A program made the translations under genes and the position numbers. A stretch of 64,000 nucleotides of DNA from Actinomadura cremea (lineage in GTDB: Bacteria > Actinomycetota > Actinomycetes > Streptosporangiales > Streptosporangiaceae). Under the pieces are notes generated by a model that was not told the origin of the DNA, searched no databases, and was given only the letters and a program-made list of their open reading frames with translations. The stretch lies in the NCBI RefSeq assembly GCF_014648495.1, contig NZ_BMRF01000003.1, forward strand, positions 310,001 through 374,000, read 5' to 3'. Shown piece after piece: positions 44,996-54,120 of this stretch. Each line of letters opens with the position of its first letter. Within the stretch, counting starts at the first letter, position 1.

Positions 44996-45520
44996 CTACT
45001 TCTTGATCAGCGGCCAGGCCACCACGGCCGGCACGCGCCGGAACTCGCCGCGGTTGGCCGCCCGGCCCGCGTACACCAGGAAGAACATCACGACCGCGGT
45101 GAAGATCAGCGGCGCCCAGATGAGGACGTCGACGGCCAGCGACAGCAGCCCGAAGACGATCCAGACCGCGAGCGCGGCCAGGCCCATGTTGAGGCCCTGC
45201 ACGGCGTGCCGCCGGGCGAACGCCGAGCGCGGCTTGCCCAGGTAGACGACCGCCGGCGCGATCACGCCGACGAGGAACTGCCCGACGTAGGCCATCAGCG
45301 ACCAGGTCCGCTCGTCGTCGTCGACGGGCCCGTGATGGCCGGGCATCGGCCGGGTCTGCGGGGGCTGCCCGAGCGGCTGCTGCGCGCCGGGCGGAGGTGC
45401 GCCGGGCGGGGGCCCGCCGGGCGGATGCTGCGAGCCCTGCTGCTGCCAGAGGTTGCCGGGCTGCTGCCAGGGTTGCCCGGGCTGTTCCTGGCCCTGCGAG
45501 GGGGGAGGCCCGTAGGCCAT
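44996..45520 (-). CDS. DUF4870 family membrane protein
   Basis: The first 70 residues are a Gln/Pro/Gly-rich cytoplasmic tail. A DUF4870 domain with three membrane helices follows (RTWSLMAYVGQFLVGVIAPA, AVQGLNMGLAALAVWIVFG, and a last helix near VVMFFLVYAG). The family is widespread and has no known function. The ATG at 45520 follows GGAG. The gene converges on lepA; in the 48-base gap GGCCCCG and CGGGGCC could pair across a large loop. Confidence 0.88.
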   Translation of the reverse strand: MAYGPPPSQGQEQPGQPWQQPGNLWQQQGSQHPPGGPPPGAPPPGAQQPLGQPPQTRPMPGHHGPVDDDERTWSLMAYVGQFLVGVIAPAVVYLGKPRSAFARRHAVQGLNMGLAALAVWIVFGLLSLAVDVLIWAPLIFTAVVMFFLVYAGRAANRGEFRRVPAVVAWPLIKK

Positions 45521-45631
45521 GGCGGGGCTCCTCTCCGACGTCGCGCCTTCGCCGAACGTGGTTGCGTCGATGAACTCTACGACTCCTCGGACGCATGCGA
45601 AGTTCGCCCCGGTTCCGGTATTCCGGTCGGG

Positions 45632-47038
45632 TCACGGAAGCCACAGGACGGCGGACGGCTCGCCGGGCGTGAGCGTGACCGAACCGTCCCAGGTGAGCGC
45701 GGACGGGCCCGGCAGGTACGCGTCGTCCAGCATGAAGGCCCGCTCGATCGCGGTGATCGAGGCGGGGGCGCCGTCGTCGCCGAGACCGGTGGGCCGCCGC
45801 ACGGCCTCGACGCTCGCGATGTCGGACGTCCCGGTGCCCGGGGGCAGCTCGACGGCGGTGGAGACGGCGCCGTCGCGGCCGATCGTCCGGTCGGCCCGGC
45901 CGTGGTCCGACCGGTACAGGACGGACGGGTCGTCCTTCAGCCGGACGCCGATCGCGACACCGGGCGCGGAGCCGATCGTCGTCGCGTCCCCGATCTCCAT
46001 GGCGAACTCGACGAACAGGTAGGCGCGCGGGTCGCCGGTCTCGGGCGTCGCCGGGTCGGACGGCTCCTCGACCTTCCCCTCCCGCACCAGTTCCTTCGCC
46101 ATCACCCGGTACGTCCACGGCTCGCGCTCCATGACGGCCTCGCGGGCGCGCCCGGCGGGCAGGGTGCGGGACGCGTCCGGCAGGAACCGCAGCGGCGGGT
46201 TCGGGGTGATCACGTCGCACAGGTTGTTGTTCCGCGTGCACGTCCGCAGGACCGGGTGGTCCTGCTCGTAGCGGCCCGCGAAGTTCAGCGTGACGTGGAA
46301 CGGCCCGTGGTAGACGGCCGTCCCGGGCACCCGGTCTCCCGCCGCGTCGACCTCGACCCGGTAGGTCCACTCGATGTCGCTCGTCCGGCCCCACCGCGCG
46401 AGCAGGCCGGGGGTGTCGGTGCCGCCGTCCTCGTTGCTCCACACGAGCGAGTACTCGAGGATCCGGTGTCCCGCCGTCGCCGCCGGCCGCGTCTCGTGCC
46501 AGGCGACGAGCGGGGCGTCGGTCGTCGCGTTCTGGTACGGGTCGCCGAACGGCCAGCCCGTCCGCCCGACGATGACGGGCGCGTGCCGCAGCGCGACCTG
46601 CCCGTCCTCCGGTACGCGCACGTGCGGTCGCGCGAGCGTCACGCTCTCGGCCGCGTCGGCGCTCCCCTCGGCGAACCGCAGCGCGACCGTGTGCCCGCCC
46701 GCCCCGACGTGCCCGAGGCCGAGGCTGCGCGGCGCCGGGTCGGACGACGGGACGACGAGGTCGGTGACGTGCCGTCCGTCCACCGAGACCGCGACCACGG
46801 CGGACTCGGCGCCCGTCCGGTCCCAGGAGACGCCGGGGGCGGAGGCGGTGAAGCCGATGACGGCCTCCCCGGCCCGGTCGGCGGTGAACGCGATCGTCCG
46901 CGCGCCGCCGTCCCGCTCCAGGACGATCGTGCCCGGTGCGGCGGCGGCCCGCGCGGTCGTGCCGGGCACGAGGACGAGCGGCGCGCCCGCGAGGGCGGCG
47001 GCCAGGAACGAGGCGGCGTGACGCGCGCGGCTTCTCAT
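45632..47038 (-). CDS. Secreted protein of unknown function
   Basis: A signal peptide (residues about 1-32, ending TTARAAAA) precedes a 436-residue exported protein. Residues about 35-150 look like a beta-sandwich module (GTIVLERDGGARTIAFTADR, GAGGHTVALRFAEGSADAAE), similar in style to carbohydrate-binding domains. The rest contains IEWTYRVEVDAAGDRV and two cysteines (RTCTRNNNLCDV). I do not recognise a catalytic domain. The gene stands alone, and its start at 47038 lies just after a 17-bp tandem repeat region. Confidence 0.8.
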   Translation of the reverse strand: MRSRARHAASFLAAALAGAPLVLVPGTTARAAAAPGTIVLERDGGARTIAFTADRAGEAVIGFTASAPGVSWDRTGAESAVVAVSVDGRHVTDLVVPSSDPAPRSLGLGHVGAGGHTVALRFAEGSADAAESVTLARPHVRVPEDGQVALRHAPVIVGRTGWPFGDPYQNATTDAPLVAWHETRPAATAGHRILEYSLVWSNEDGGTDTPGLLARWGRTSDIEWTYRVEVDAAGDRVPGTAVYHGPFHVTLNFAGRYEQDHPVLRTCTRNNNLCDVITPNPPLRFLPDASRTLPAGRAREAVMEREPWTYRVMAKELVREGKVEEPSDPATPETGDPRAYLFVEFAMEIGDATTIGSAPGVAIGVRLKDDPSVLYRSDHGRADRTIGRDGAVSTAVELPPGTGTSDIASVEAVRRPTGLGDDGAPASITAIERAFMLDDAYLPGPSALTWDGSVTLTPGEPSAVLWLP

Positions 47039-47186
47039 GATCGGGAAACGTAGGACCGCCGGGTTGCGGCGCGGTGACGGACCGGTCCCTCGTGGGTGAC
47101 GGGCTCGTTGCGCCCGGCCGGGCGAGTCTGCGGCCGCAGCTCAGCGGGGACGGGCCCGGACGGGACGGCGCGGCCGGATCCGGCCG

Positions 47187-47262
47187 CGGACGGCGTCAGG
47201 GTGCGGACGGGGCCAAGGTACGGACGGCGTCAGGGCGCGGACGGCGTCAGGGCGCGGACGGG
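47187..47262. repeat. 17-bp tandem repeats at the 3' end of a hypothetical gene
   Basis: Units of CGGACGGCGTCAGGGCG begin at 47187, 47204, 47221, 47238 and (partial) 47255. Units 3 and 4 are identical and unit 2 is divergent. The stop codon of the minus-strand gene at 47247 lies inside unit 4, so most of the array is in the noncoding 3' region. The period is not a multiple of three. Confidence 0.85.
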
Positions 47263-48110
47263 AAGTGCAGCGAGGCCGTCGTGAACCGGCCGGCCCGCGG
47301 GGACGGCGGGTCCGGCTCGTGGAGGTCGAGGCCCATCGCGGGGATCCGGGCCGTCCGGCCCCGCTCGACGACCTCGTGGCCGAGATCGCGGAAGAGGGTG
47401 ACGACGTCGGCGGACGGGTCGTCGAGCAGGTCGACCCCGTCCAGCCGCAGGCGCAGCTCGGGGTTGCCGCCCCAGCCGGGCCCGCGCGTCCCGACGATCT
47501 CGGCGAGCCGCTCGACGCCGTCCGCGCCCTCCTCGGTCGACAGCGCCAGCGAGCCGCGCCCGACCCGGACGCTGCGGTGCCCGGCGAAGCCGCACACGAA
47601 CGCCTCTCGCGGCGCCGGGGCGCCGCACAGCTCGGCGACGGAGTCCAGGGTGGACCAGGCGTCCGCGGCCCGGGTGGAGAACAGCAGGTGGGCGTCCGGG
47701 AGCACCGCGCCGCGACCCGGTTCCAGCGTGACGACGAAGGGCGGGACCCGGCCGGGGAACCGCGCCGGATCCGGTTCCGCGAGGGTGACGAGCCCCTCCC
47801 ACTCGACCGGGTCGTCGACGGCGAACCAGCTGATCGCGGCCTCGGCGCCGAACGCGTCGAACGTCGCGTCCGTCAGCCGCTCGCCGGTCAGCCGGCGCAG
47901 CCCGTCGGCCGTCTCGGCGAGCCGCCGCCCCCACCACGGGGGCTCCGGGTCGTCCCGCCGCCCGCTCGCGTTCCAGCGCGTCCCGGACGCGGGCAGCTCG
48001 GTGCGGCGCTCGCCGCCCGCGTCGTCCACGACGACGCAGTGCCAGCCGTCCGGGCCGCCGCGCAGCAGCACCCGCGCGGGCGGCCGTCCGCCCCCACCCT
48101 CGATGCGCAT
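47247..48110 (-). CDS. Conserved-looking cytoplasmic protein of unknown function
   Basis: The 287-residue product has no signal peptide or membrane helix. It is acidic and Trp-containing, with segments PPWWGRRLAETADGLRRLTG and FVCGFAGHRSVRVGRGSLAL. The piece DDAGGERRTELP near residue 30 resembles DAAGERRTAMP in the divergent YezG-like neighbour, so a remote relation or shared partner is possible. Coding bias is strong. I cannot assign a family. Confidence 0.7.
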   Translation of the reverse strand: MRIEGGGGRPPARVLLRGGPDGWHCVVVDDAGGERRTELPASGTRWNASGRRDDPEPPWWGRRLAETADGLRRLTGERLTDATFDAFGAEAAISWFAVDDPVEWEGLVTLAEPDPARFPGRVPPFVVTLEPGRGAVLPDAHLLFSTRAADAWSTLDSVAELCGAPAPREAFVCGFAGHRSVRVGRGSLALSTEEGADGVERLAEIVGTRGPGWGGNPELRLRLDGVDLLDDPSADVVTLFRDLGHEVVERGRTARIPAMGLDLHEPDPPSPRAGRFTTASLHFPSAP

Positions 48111-48287
48111 CCGACGACCCTATCCGGGGCGCGCCGGCCCCCGGCCCCGGAGCGCGCCCGGCTCGTCCAAGATCGTCCGCACGGCGGGCCGATGTTCGCG
48201 TGCGACACGCGGCAGGGCGTTCGCCCCGGGCGCGGATGTCGGTACGGTCGGAGGGCAGTGGCCGCGACGGGTAGCGGAGGTTCGAGG

Positions 48288-48728
48288 GTGGCCCACTCCG
48301 AGCAGGTTCTGCGTTCCCCCAAGGAGCGGGACACGGTCAACGGCGCCGTCCGCGCGCTGCGGTCGGCCGCCCCCTTCGGCTGGGAGCGGCTCGGCCTGGA
48401 CTTCCGCGCGATCGTCGGCATCGACTGCGCGTCCTTCGAGATCGTCGACGCGGCCGGCGAGCGCCGCACCGCCATGCCGCCCGGCCACGCCGTCGGCAAG
48501 ATGGACGAGCTGCGCCGCGTCATGTACCGGCGGGGGAAGGGCGCGTGGTTCACCGCCCGGCTGCGGGTCGAACGGTCCGGGAGGTTCAGCGCCGAGTTCG
48601 ACTACGACGGCGAACCCGACTTCGTCCCGTCGCTGCCGCCGTCCGCCTACGCCCAGGACCTCGACCGCTTCCCGCGCGCCGACGAGTACATCCCCGGCTG
48701 GCTGCGCGAGAAGCTCCGCGACGCCTGA
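48288..48728 (+). CDS. YezG/DUF600-like immunity-type protein
   Basis: The 146-residue product ends with FSAEFDYDGEPDF, AYAQDLDRFPRADEYIPGWL, a pattern typical of YezG/DUF600 proteins, known as antitoxins of LXG/YeeF-type toxins in Bacillus. The GTG at 48288 follows GGAGG by 7 bases; the much longer open frame upstream is antisense to the previous gene. No toxin gene is adjacent; hemW follows after 40 bases. It may be an orphan immunity protein. The match is from memory of the family pattern. Confidence 0.72.
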   Translation: MAHSEQVLRSPKERDTVNGAVRALRSAAPFGWERLGLDFRAIVGIDCASFEIVDAAGERRTAMPPGHAVGKMDELRRVMYRRGKGAWFTARLRVERSGRFSAEFDYDGEPDFVPSLPPSAYAQDLDRFPRADEYIPGWLREKLRDA

Positions 48729-48768
48729 TCCGGCGCGAGCACGTCGCGGCGCGCGGCAGACTGGGAGC

Positions 48769-49977
48769 ATGCCCGCGACCCTGCCCGACGGCGACCCCGT
48801 ACCGGCCGACGGCGCCCTGCCGTCCGGCGCCCTCGACGGACTGGGCACGCGGCCCTTCGCGTTCTACGTGCACGTCCCGTTCTGCGTGACCCGCTGCGGC
48901 TACTGCGACTTCAACACCTACACGGCCACCGAGCTGGGGCCGGGCGCGAGCCGCGACTCCTACGCCGACACCGCCGTCGCCGAGGTGCGGACGGCGCGGC
49001 GCGTCCTCGGCGACGCCGACCTGCCGGTCGAGACCGTCTTCGTCGGCGGCGGCACCCCGACCCTTCTCGCTCCGGACGACCTGGGCCGCGTCCTCGCCGC
49101 CATCGACGCCGAGTTCGGCCTCGCGCCGGGCGCGGAGATCACGACCGAGGCGAACCCGGAGTCGGTGGACGACGCGTACCTCGGCAAGCTCCGCGAGGCC
49201 GGGTTCACCCGCGTCTCCTACGGCATGCAGAGCGCGCGCGAGCACGTCCTGGCCGTCCTGGAGCGCACCCACACGCCCGGACGCGTCCCCCAGGTCGTCG
49301 AGTGGACGCGCAAGGCGGGCTTCGAACACATCAACCTCGACCTCATCTACGGCACCCCGGGGGAAACGGACGACGACTGGAGGGCCTCCCTGGAGGCGGC
49401 CCTGGCGGCCGAACCCGACCACGTCTCGGCGTACGCGCTGATCGTCGAGGAGGGCACCCGCCTGGCCGCGCAGGTCCGCCGCGGCGAGCTGGCGGCCCCC
49501 GACGACGACGCCATGGCCGACCGGTACCTGCTGGCCGACGACCTGCTCTCGGCGCACGGCCTGCACTGGTACGAGATCTCCAACTGGGCCACCGGACCCG
49601 ACGCGGCCTGCCGCCACAACCTCCTGTACTGGACGGGCGCCGACTGGTGGGGCGTCGGCCCCGGCGCCCACAGCCACGTCGGCGGCACCCGCTGGTGGAA
49701 CGTCAAGCACCCGGCGGCCTACGCGTCCCGTCTCGCCGAGGGCGTCACCCCGGCGCACGCCCGCGAGGTCCTCGACGCCGAGGACCGCCGCGTCGAGCGG
49801 ATCATGCTCGAGCTGCGCCTCGCCGACGGCTGCCCGACCGATCTCCTCGACGACGCGGCCGTCCGCCGCCTCGTCGCCGACGGCCTCCTCGACTCCGGGC
49901 CGTACGCCGAGGGCCGCGCCGTCCTGACGCGGCGGGGGCGCCTTTTGGCCGACGCCGCCGTCCGGGAGCTGTGCTAG
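48769..49977 (+). CDS. hemW: Radical SAM heme chaperone HemW
   Basis: HemW binds heme and a 4Fe-4S cluster and delivers heme to respiratory proteins. The 402-residue product has the radical-SAM motif CVTRCGYCDF (Cys39, Cys43, Cys46), the SAM-binding VFVGGGTPTLL, TTEANPESV, and HINLDLIYGTPGET. HemW differs from coproporphyrinogen dehydrogenase HemN in lacking the fourth Cys after CxYCDF; here Asn-Thr-Tyr follows. The ATG at 48769 has GGGAG close upstream. The frame open upstream is a shadow. Confidence 0.95.
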   Translation: MPATLPDGDPVPADGALPSGALDGLGTRPFAFYVHVPFCVTRCGYCDFNTYTATELGPGASRDSYADTAVAEVRTARRVLGDADLPVETVFVGGGTPTLLAPDDLGRVLAAIDAEFGLAPGAEITTEANPESVDDAYLGKLREAGFTRVSYGMQSAREHVLAVLERTHTPGRVPQVVEWTRKAGFEHINLDLIYGTPGETDDDWRASLEAALAAEPDHVSAYALIVEEGTRLAAQVRRGELAAPDDDAMADRYLLADDLLSAHGLHWYEISNWATGPDAACRHNLLYWTGADWWGVGPGAHSHVGGTRWWNVKHPAAYASRLAEGVTPAHAREVLDAEDRRVERIMLELRLADGCPTDLLDDAAVRRLVADGLLDSGPYAEGRAVLTRRGRLLADAAVRELC

Positions 49978-50017
49978 CGGCCCCGGCGGCCCCGGCGGCC
50001 ACCTGCGAGGGGCCGGG

Positions 50018-50845
50018 TCAGGGCGCGGTGACGAAGTCGATCAGTTCCTCGACCCGGCCCAGGAGCGCCGGTTCCAGATCCGTGTAGGTGTTCACCGAGC
50101 CGAGGATCCGCTTCCACGCGGCGCCCGTGTCGCCGTCCCACCCGAGGGCGTCCAGGACGCCCTCCTTCCAGGGGACGCCGCGCGGCACGCGGGGCCAGGC
50201 GGGGATGCCGACGGCCGCGGGCTTGACGGCCTCCCAGATGTCGATGAACGGGTGGCCGGTCACCAGGACGTGCGGCGACGACACCCGCGCGGCGATGCGG
50301 CTCTCCTTGGAGCCCTCGACGAGATGGTCGACGAGGACGCCGAGGCGGCGCTCCTCGCCGGGGACGAACTCGTCGACGATCGCGGGCAGGTCGTCCACGC
50401 CCTCCAGGTACTCGACGACGACGCCCTCGACCCGCAGGTCGTGCCCCCAGATCTTCTCGACCAGCTCCGCGTCGTGCACGCCCTCGACGTAGATGCGGCT
50501 CTCCTTGGCCACCTGGGCGCGCAGGCCCTGGACGGCGACGGAGCCGGACGCCGAGCGCGCGGAGGGTCGCGGGGCGGCCTGCGGACGGACGAGCGTGACC
50601 GGTTCGCCGTCGATCAGGAAGCCCGACCTGGTGAGGGGGAACACGCGGCGCTTGCCGAAGCGGTCCTCGAGGGTGACGCCGAACTTGTCGCAGGCCACGA
50701 CGGCGCCGCAGAATCCGCTGTCCGGATCTTCGGCGACCAGCCCCGGCTCGGCCGGGACCTCCGGGATCCGTCCCCTGCGGGGCCTGCGCCAGTCGCCCGA
50801 CAGCACGTCGTTGCCGTAGTCCTTACTCCGCACGGGTCCGCACAT
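50018..50845 (-). CDS. DUF3097 family protein
   Basis: The 275-residue product matches the actinobacterial DUF3097 family: GFCGAVVACDKFGVTLEDRFGKRRVFPL, then RIYVEGVHDAELVEKIWG (a Toprim-like block), VLVDHLVEGSKE and TGHPFIDIWEAVKP. The Toprim-like segment suggests nucleic-acid or nucleotide binding, but the function is unknown. The ATG at 50845 opens the frame; the GTG at 50833 (VRSKDYGNDVL) is closer to the usual family start. It is divergent from hrcA and convergent with hemW, as often in this neighbourhood. Confidence 0.9.
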   Translation of the reverse strand: MCGPVRSKDYGNDVLSGDWRRPRRGRIPEVPAEPGLVAEDPDSGFCGAVVACDKFGVTLEDRFGKRRVFPLTRSGFLIDGEPVTLVRPQAAPRPSARSASGSVAVQGLRAQVAKESRIYVEGVHDAELVEKIWGHDLRVEGVVVEYLEGVDDLPAIVDEFVPGEERRLGVLVDHLVEGSKESRIAARVSSPHVLVTGHPFIDIWEAVKPAAVGIPAWPRVPRGVPWKEGVLDALGWDGDTGAAWKRILGSVNTYTDLEPALLGRVEELIDFVTAP

Positions 50846-50960
50846 TAACCGCACGGAGCCGTCCGGCGGCGTCGTCCCCGGTCGCTCGGCGTGGCGCCCG
50901 ATCCGGATAGGATCGCGCCGCCGCCGGGGCGGGCCCCTCCAGAAGGGCCCCCGCGGGTCG

Positions 50961-50992
50961 TACACTTGGCACTCAGGAGTAAGGAGTGCCAG
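50961..50992 (+). promoter_or_regulatory. CIRCE element and -10 of the hrcA-dnaJ operon
   Basis: TTGGCACTC (50966-50974), a 9-nt spacer and GAGTGCCAG (50984-50992) form the CIRCE inverted repeat bound by HrcA, with 8 of 9 arm positions pairing. TACACT (50961-50966) directly precedes it and is the likely -10. The element would lie over the transcription start. Confidence 0.93.
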
Positions 50993-51058
50993 CGGCACGG
51001 GGCCGGACGGCACCGGGTGATCGGGGGGCCAGTGGCAGCGCACGAGGGAGGTGACAAC

Positions 51059-52072
51059 GTGCTGGACGACCGGAAGCTCTCGGTCCTGCGCGCCATCGTC
51101 GAGGATTTCGTGTCCACGAACGAGCCGGTGGGCTCCAAGGCCCTGGCGGACCGGCACAACCTCGGTGTGTCCCCGGCCACGATCCGCAACGACATGGCGG
51201 TGCTGGAGGAGCAGGGCTACATCGCGCAGCCGCACACCAGCGCGGGCCGGGTCCCCACCGACAAGGGGTACCGGCTGTTCGTCGACCGGCTGTCGACGAT
51301 CAAGCCGCTGTCGACGGCCGAGCGCCGGGCGATCGAGACGTTCCTGTCCGGCGCCTACGACCTCGACGACGTCGTCGGCCGGACGGTGAAGCTGCTGGCG
51401 CAGCTGACCCGGCAGGTCGCGGTGGTGCAGTACCCGTCGCTGACGCGGTCGACGGTCCGGCACGTCGAGCTGGTGCCGGTGGCCGAGAACCGGCTGCTGC
51501 TCGTCCTGATCACCGACACCGCGCGGGTGGAGCAGCGGGTCATCGAGACGCCCGGCGAGATCTCCGCGGAATCGGTGGGCCACCTGCGGGCGTTGCTCAA
51601 CACGTGCCTGGACGGGCTCGGGCTCGGCGAGGTGCCCGCCGCCGTGGTGGACCTGCCGGACAAGGTCGGCCCGGACGAGCGGCCGGTGGCGGCGGCGGTG
51701 CTGTCGGTGCTGCTGGAGACGCTCGTCGAACGGCACGAGGAGAAGATCGTCTTCGCCGGGGCAGCGAACCTGGCGGCGGTGGACTTCTCGCAGAGCCTGC
51801 GGGAGGTGCTGGTCGCGCTCGAGGAGCAGGTCGTCCTGATGCGGCTGCTCGGTGAGACCGGCGATTCCTCTACTGTTACGGTGCGGATCGGCACCGAGAA
51901 CCCCGAACTGGGGCTCCGATCGACCTCGGTCGTCGCCACCGACTACGGCGCCGGCGACCTCACACTGGCCCGGCTGGGAGTGCTCGGGCCTACACGCATG
52001 GATTACCCCAGCACGATGGGAGCGGTACGGGCAGTGGCACGCTACGTGGGACAGATCCTGGCGGGGTCGTAA
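51059..52072 (+). CDS. hrcA: Heat-inducible transcription repressor HrcA
   Basis: HrcA represses chaperone genes through CIRCE and is folded by GroE. The 337-residue product has the N-terminal winged helix ([48 protein letters not shown]-type block as [15 protein letters not shown]) and the GAF-like C-terminal domain. The GTG at 51059 lies 7 bases after GGGAGG. A CIRCE element lies about 65 bases upstream, so it represses itself and dnaJ. The stop is one base before dnaJ. Confidence 0.97.
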   Translation: MLDDRKLSVLRAIVEDFVSTNEPVGSKALADRHNLGVSPATIRNDMAVLEEQGYIAQPHTSAGRVPTDKGYRLFVDRLSTIKPLSTAERRAIETFLSGAYDLDDVVGRTVKLLAQLTRQVAVVQYPSLTRSTVRHVELVPVAENRLLLVLITDTARVEQRVIETPGEISAESVGHLRALLNTCLDGLGLGEVPAAVVDLPDKVGPDERPVAAAVLSVLLETLVERHEEKIVFAGAANLAAVDFSQSLREVLVALEEQVVLMRLLGETGDSSTVTVRIGTENPELGLRSTSVVATDYGAGDLTLARLGVLGPTRMDYPSTMGAVRAVARYVGQILAGS

Positions 52073-52073
52073 G

Positions 52074-53207
52074 GTGGCCAACGACTACTACGCGACCCTG
52101 GGGGTCCGCCGGGACGCCAGCGCCGACGAGGTCAAGAAGGCCTACCGCCGGCTGGCACGGGAGCTCCACCCGGACGTCAACCCGGACCCGGAGACCCAGG
52201 AGAAGTTCAAGGAGATCACCCAGGCGTACGAGGTGCTCTCCGATCCGAAGAAGCGCGAGATGTACGACCTGGGCGCGGACCCGTTCGCGTCGGCCGGCGC
52301 GGGCGGCGCCGGCGGGTTCGGCGGCGCGGGTTTCCCCTTCAGCGACATCATGGACGCGTTCTTCGGGACGTCGGCGTCGCGCGGGCCCCGGTCGCGGGCG
52401 CGGCGCGGGCGGAACGCGACGCTGCGGGTCGAGCTGGACCTGTCGGAGACGGCGTTCGGCACCACCCGGGAGCTGACCGTCGACACCGCGGTCGCCTGCT
52501 CGGCCTGCGAGGCGACGGGCTGCGCGCCCGGCACCCACCCGGACACCTGCGACACCTGTCACGGGCGCGGCGAGGTGCAGCAGGTGCAGCGCTCGTTCCT
52601 GGGCCAGGTCATGACGGCCCGGCCCTGCCCGGCCTGCGGCGGGTTCGGCTCGGTGATCCGCAACCCGTGCACCGAGTGCTCCGGCGACGGACGCGTCCGC
52701 ACCCGGCGCACCGTCAAGGTCAAGATCCCGGCGGGGGTGGAGAACGGCATCCACATCCAGCTCGCCGGTGAGGGCGAGGTCGGCCCGGGCGGCGGTCCGC
52801 CCGGCGACCTGTTCCTGGAGATCGTGGAGCGGGCCCACCCGATATACGAGCGGGAGGGCGACGACCTGCACTGCACGGTCGAGATCCCGATGACGGCGGC
52901 GGCGCTCGGCACCAGCGTCACGATCGAGACGCTCGACGCGGCCGAGGAGGTCGACATCAAGCCGGGCACGCAGTCCGGCCAGGTGATCACCCTCTACAAC
53001 CGGGGCGTGCGGCACCTCAACGAGAGCGGACGCGGCGACCTGATGATCCACGTGAACGTGGAGACGCCCGGCCGGCTCGACGAGGAGCAGGAGGAGCTGC
53101 TGCGGCGGCTCGCGGCGCTGCGCGGCGAGGAGCGCCCGCCCGGCAAGTTCGCGCCCGGACAGCGCGGCATGTTCTCCCGCCTGCGGGACGTGTTCAACCA
53201 GCACTGA
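52074..53207 (+). CDS. dnaJ: Chaperone DnaJ (second, HrcA-linked type)
   Basis: This Hsp40 stimulates DnaK ATPase. The 377-residue protein has a J domain ([20 protein letters not shown], with HPD in ELHPDVNPD), a Gly/Phe region (about 77-100), and four zinc-finger repeats ([33 protein letters not shown]). The C-terminal peptide-binding domains follow. The first repeat is slightly atypical. The GTG at 52074 overlaps the region of the hrcA stop by sharing its ribosome-binding zone. This is the dnaJ2 copy usual next to hrcA in actinobacteria. Confidence 0.97.
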   Translation: MANDYYATLGVRRDASADEVKKAYRRLARELHPDVNPDPETQEKFKEITQAYEVLSDPKKREMYDLGADPFASAGAGGAGGFGGAGFPFSDIMDAFFGTSASRGPRSRARRGRNATLRVELDLSETAFGTTRELTVDTAVACSACEATGCAPGTHPDTCDTCHGRGEVQQVQRSFLGQVMTARPCPACGGFGSVIRNPCTECSGDGRVRTRRTVKVKIPAGVENGIHIQLAGEGEVGPGGGPPGDLFLEIVERAHPIYEREGDDLHCTVEIPMTAAALGTSVTIETLDAAEEVDIKPGTQSGQVITLYNRGVRHLNESGRGDLMIHVNVETPGRLDEEQEELLRRLAALRGEERPPGKFAPGQRGMFSRLRDVFNQH

Positions 53208-53269
53208 AGAGAGACGGCGGCGGCCTACCGCGAGGGCCGTGCCGGTCTCGGCGGTGACTGAGCCGGCGA

Positions 53270-53303
53270 GGACCCCGGGGACGCGGAAGCGTCCCCGGGG
53301 TCC
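53270..53303 (+). terminator. Perfect 15-bp hairpin between dnaJ and rsmE
   Basis: GGACCCCGGGGACGC (53270-53284), GGAA loop and GCGTCCCCGGGGTCC (53289-53303) form a very stable stem ending 21 bases before the rsmE start. It lacks a T-run. It is either a terminator for the heat-shock operon or a leader structure limiting rsmE. Confidence 0.7.
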
Positions 53304-53324
53304 GATGACGTTCGAGGGGGAGCG

Positions 53325-54056
53325 ATGAGCCCGCCGGTGTTCCTCGCCGGGACGGCCGCGCTGGAGCGCGACCGCGTCGTCCTGGACGGCCCCGAGGGGC
53401 GGCACGCGGCGACCGTCCGGCGGCTGCGGCCCGGTGAGCGCGTCGACCTGACCGACGGGGAGGGTCTGCTCGCCGAGTGCGTCGTCACGGCCGCCGACCG
53501 GGCGTCGCTCACGCTGGAGGTCGCGGCCCGGCACCGGGAGCCGCCGCCGAGCCCCCGCCTGGTCGTCGTGCAGGCGCTGCCCAAGGGCGACCGGGGCGAG
53601 CTGGCCGTGGAGACGATGACCGAGGCGGGCGTGGACGAGATCGTCCCGTGGGCCGCCGCGCGGTGCGTCACCCAGTGGCGGCCCGACCGCCGCGAGAAGG
53701 CGCTGAACCGCTGGCGCAACGCCGCCCGGGAGGCGGGCAAGCAGGCGCGGCGCGGCCGCCTGCCGCGGGTCCCCGACCTGGCGTCGACCGCGGACGTCGC
53801 GCGGCGGCTCGCGGACGCGTCCGTCGCGCTCGTCCTGCACGAGGAGGCCGCCGAGCCGCTCAGCGCCGTCCGTCCGCCCGCGGCGGGGGAGATCGTCCTG
53901 GTGGTGGGCCCCGAGGGCGGGATCAGCGGGGACGAACTGGAGGCGTTCGGCGCGGCCGGGGCGCGGCCGGTGCGGCTCGGCCCGACGGTGCTGCGCACCT
54001 CGACGGCGGGCGTCGCCGCGATCGCCGTCCTGCAGGCCGCCACCGGCCGCTGGTGA
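53325..54056 (+). CDS. rsmE: 16S rRNA m3U1498 methyltransferase RsmE
   Basis: RsmE methylates N3 of U1498 in 16S rRNA. The 243-residue product has an N-terminal PUA-like domain (GPEGRHAATVRRLRPGERVD) and a SPOUT domain with KGDRGELAVETMTEAGVDEI, WRNAAREAGKQARR and the SAM knot VVGPEGGISGDELEAF with LGPTVLRTSTAGVAA. The ATG at 53325 has GAGGGGG upstream. It follows hrcA-dnaJ, the common order. Confidence 0.96.
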   Translation: MSPPVFLAGTAALERDRVVLDGPEGRHAATVRRLRPGERVDLTDGEGLLAECVVTAADRASLTLEVAARHREPPPSPRLVVVQALPKGDRGELAVETMTEAGVDEIVPWAAARCVTQWRPDRREKALNRWRNAAREAGKQARRGRLPRVPDLASTADVARRLADASVALVLHEEAAEPLSAVRPPAAGEIVLVVGPEGGISGDELEAFGAAGARPVRLGPTVLRTSTAGVAAIAVLQAATGRW

Positions 54057-54084
54057 CCGCGCCGCGCGCGGCCTGAACCGCGCC

Positions 54085-54116
54085 GCGGTCCGGCCCCCGC
54101 CGGGGCGGACGACCGC
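54085..54116. terminator. Nested hairpins between convergent rsmE and the membrane protein gene
   Basis: GCGGTC (54085-54090) pairs with GACCGC (54111-54116). Inside, CCCC and GGGG form a tighter stem. The position between two convergent stops fits a bidirectional terminator. Confidence 0.45.
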
Positions 54117-54120
54117 CCGG

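Noticed and set aside
47074-48768. Long N-terminal extension of the hemW frame
   Set aside because: The radical-SAM domain starts just after 48769, and the upstream part crosses two other coding genes.
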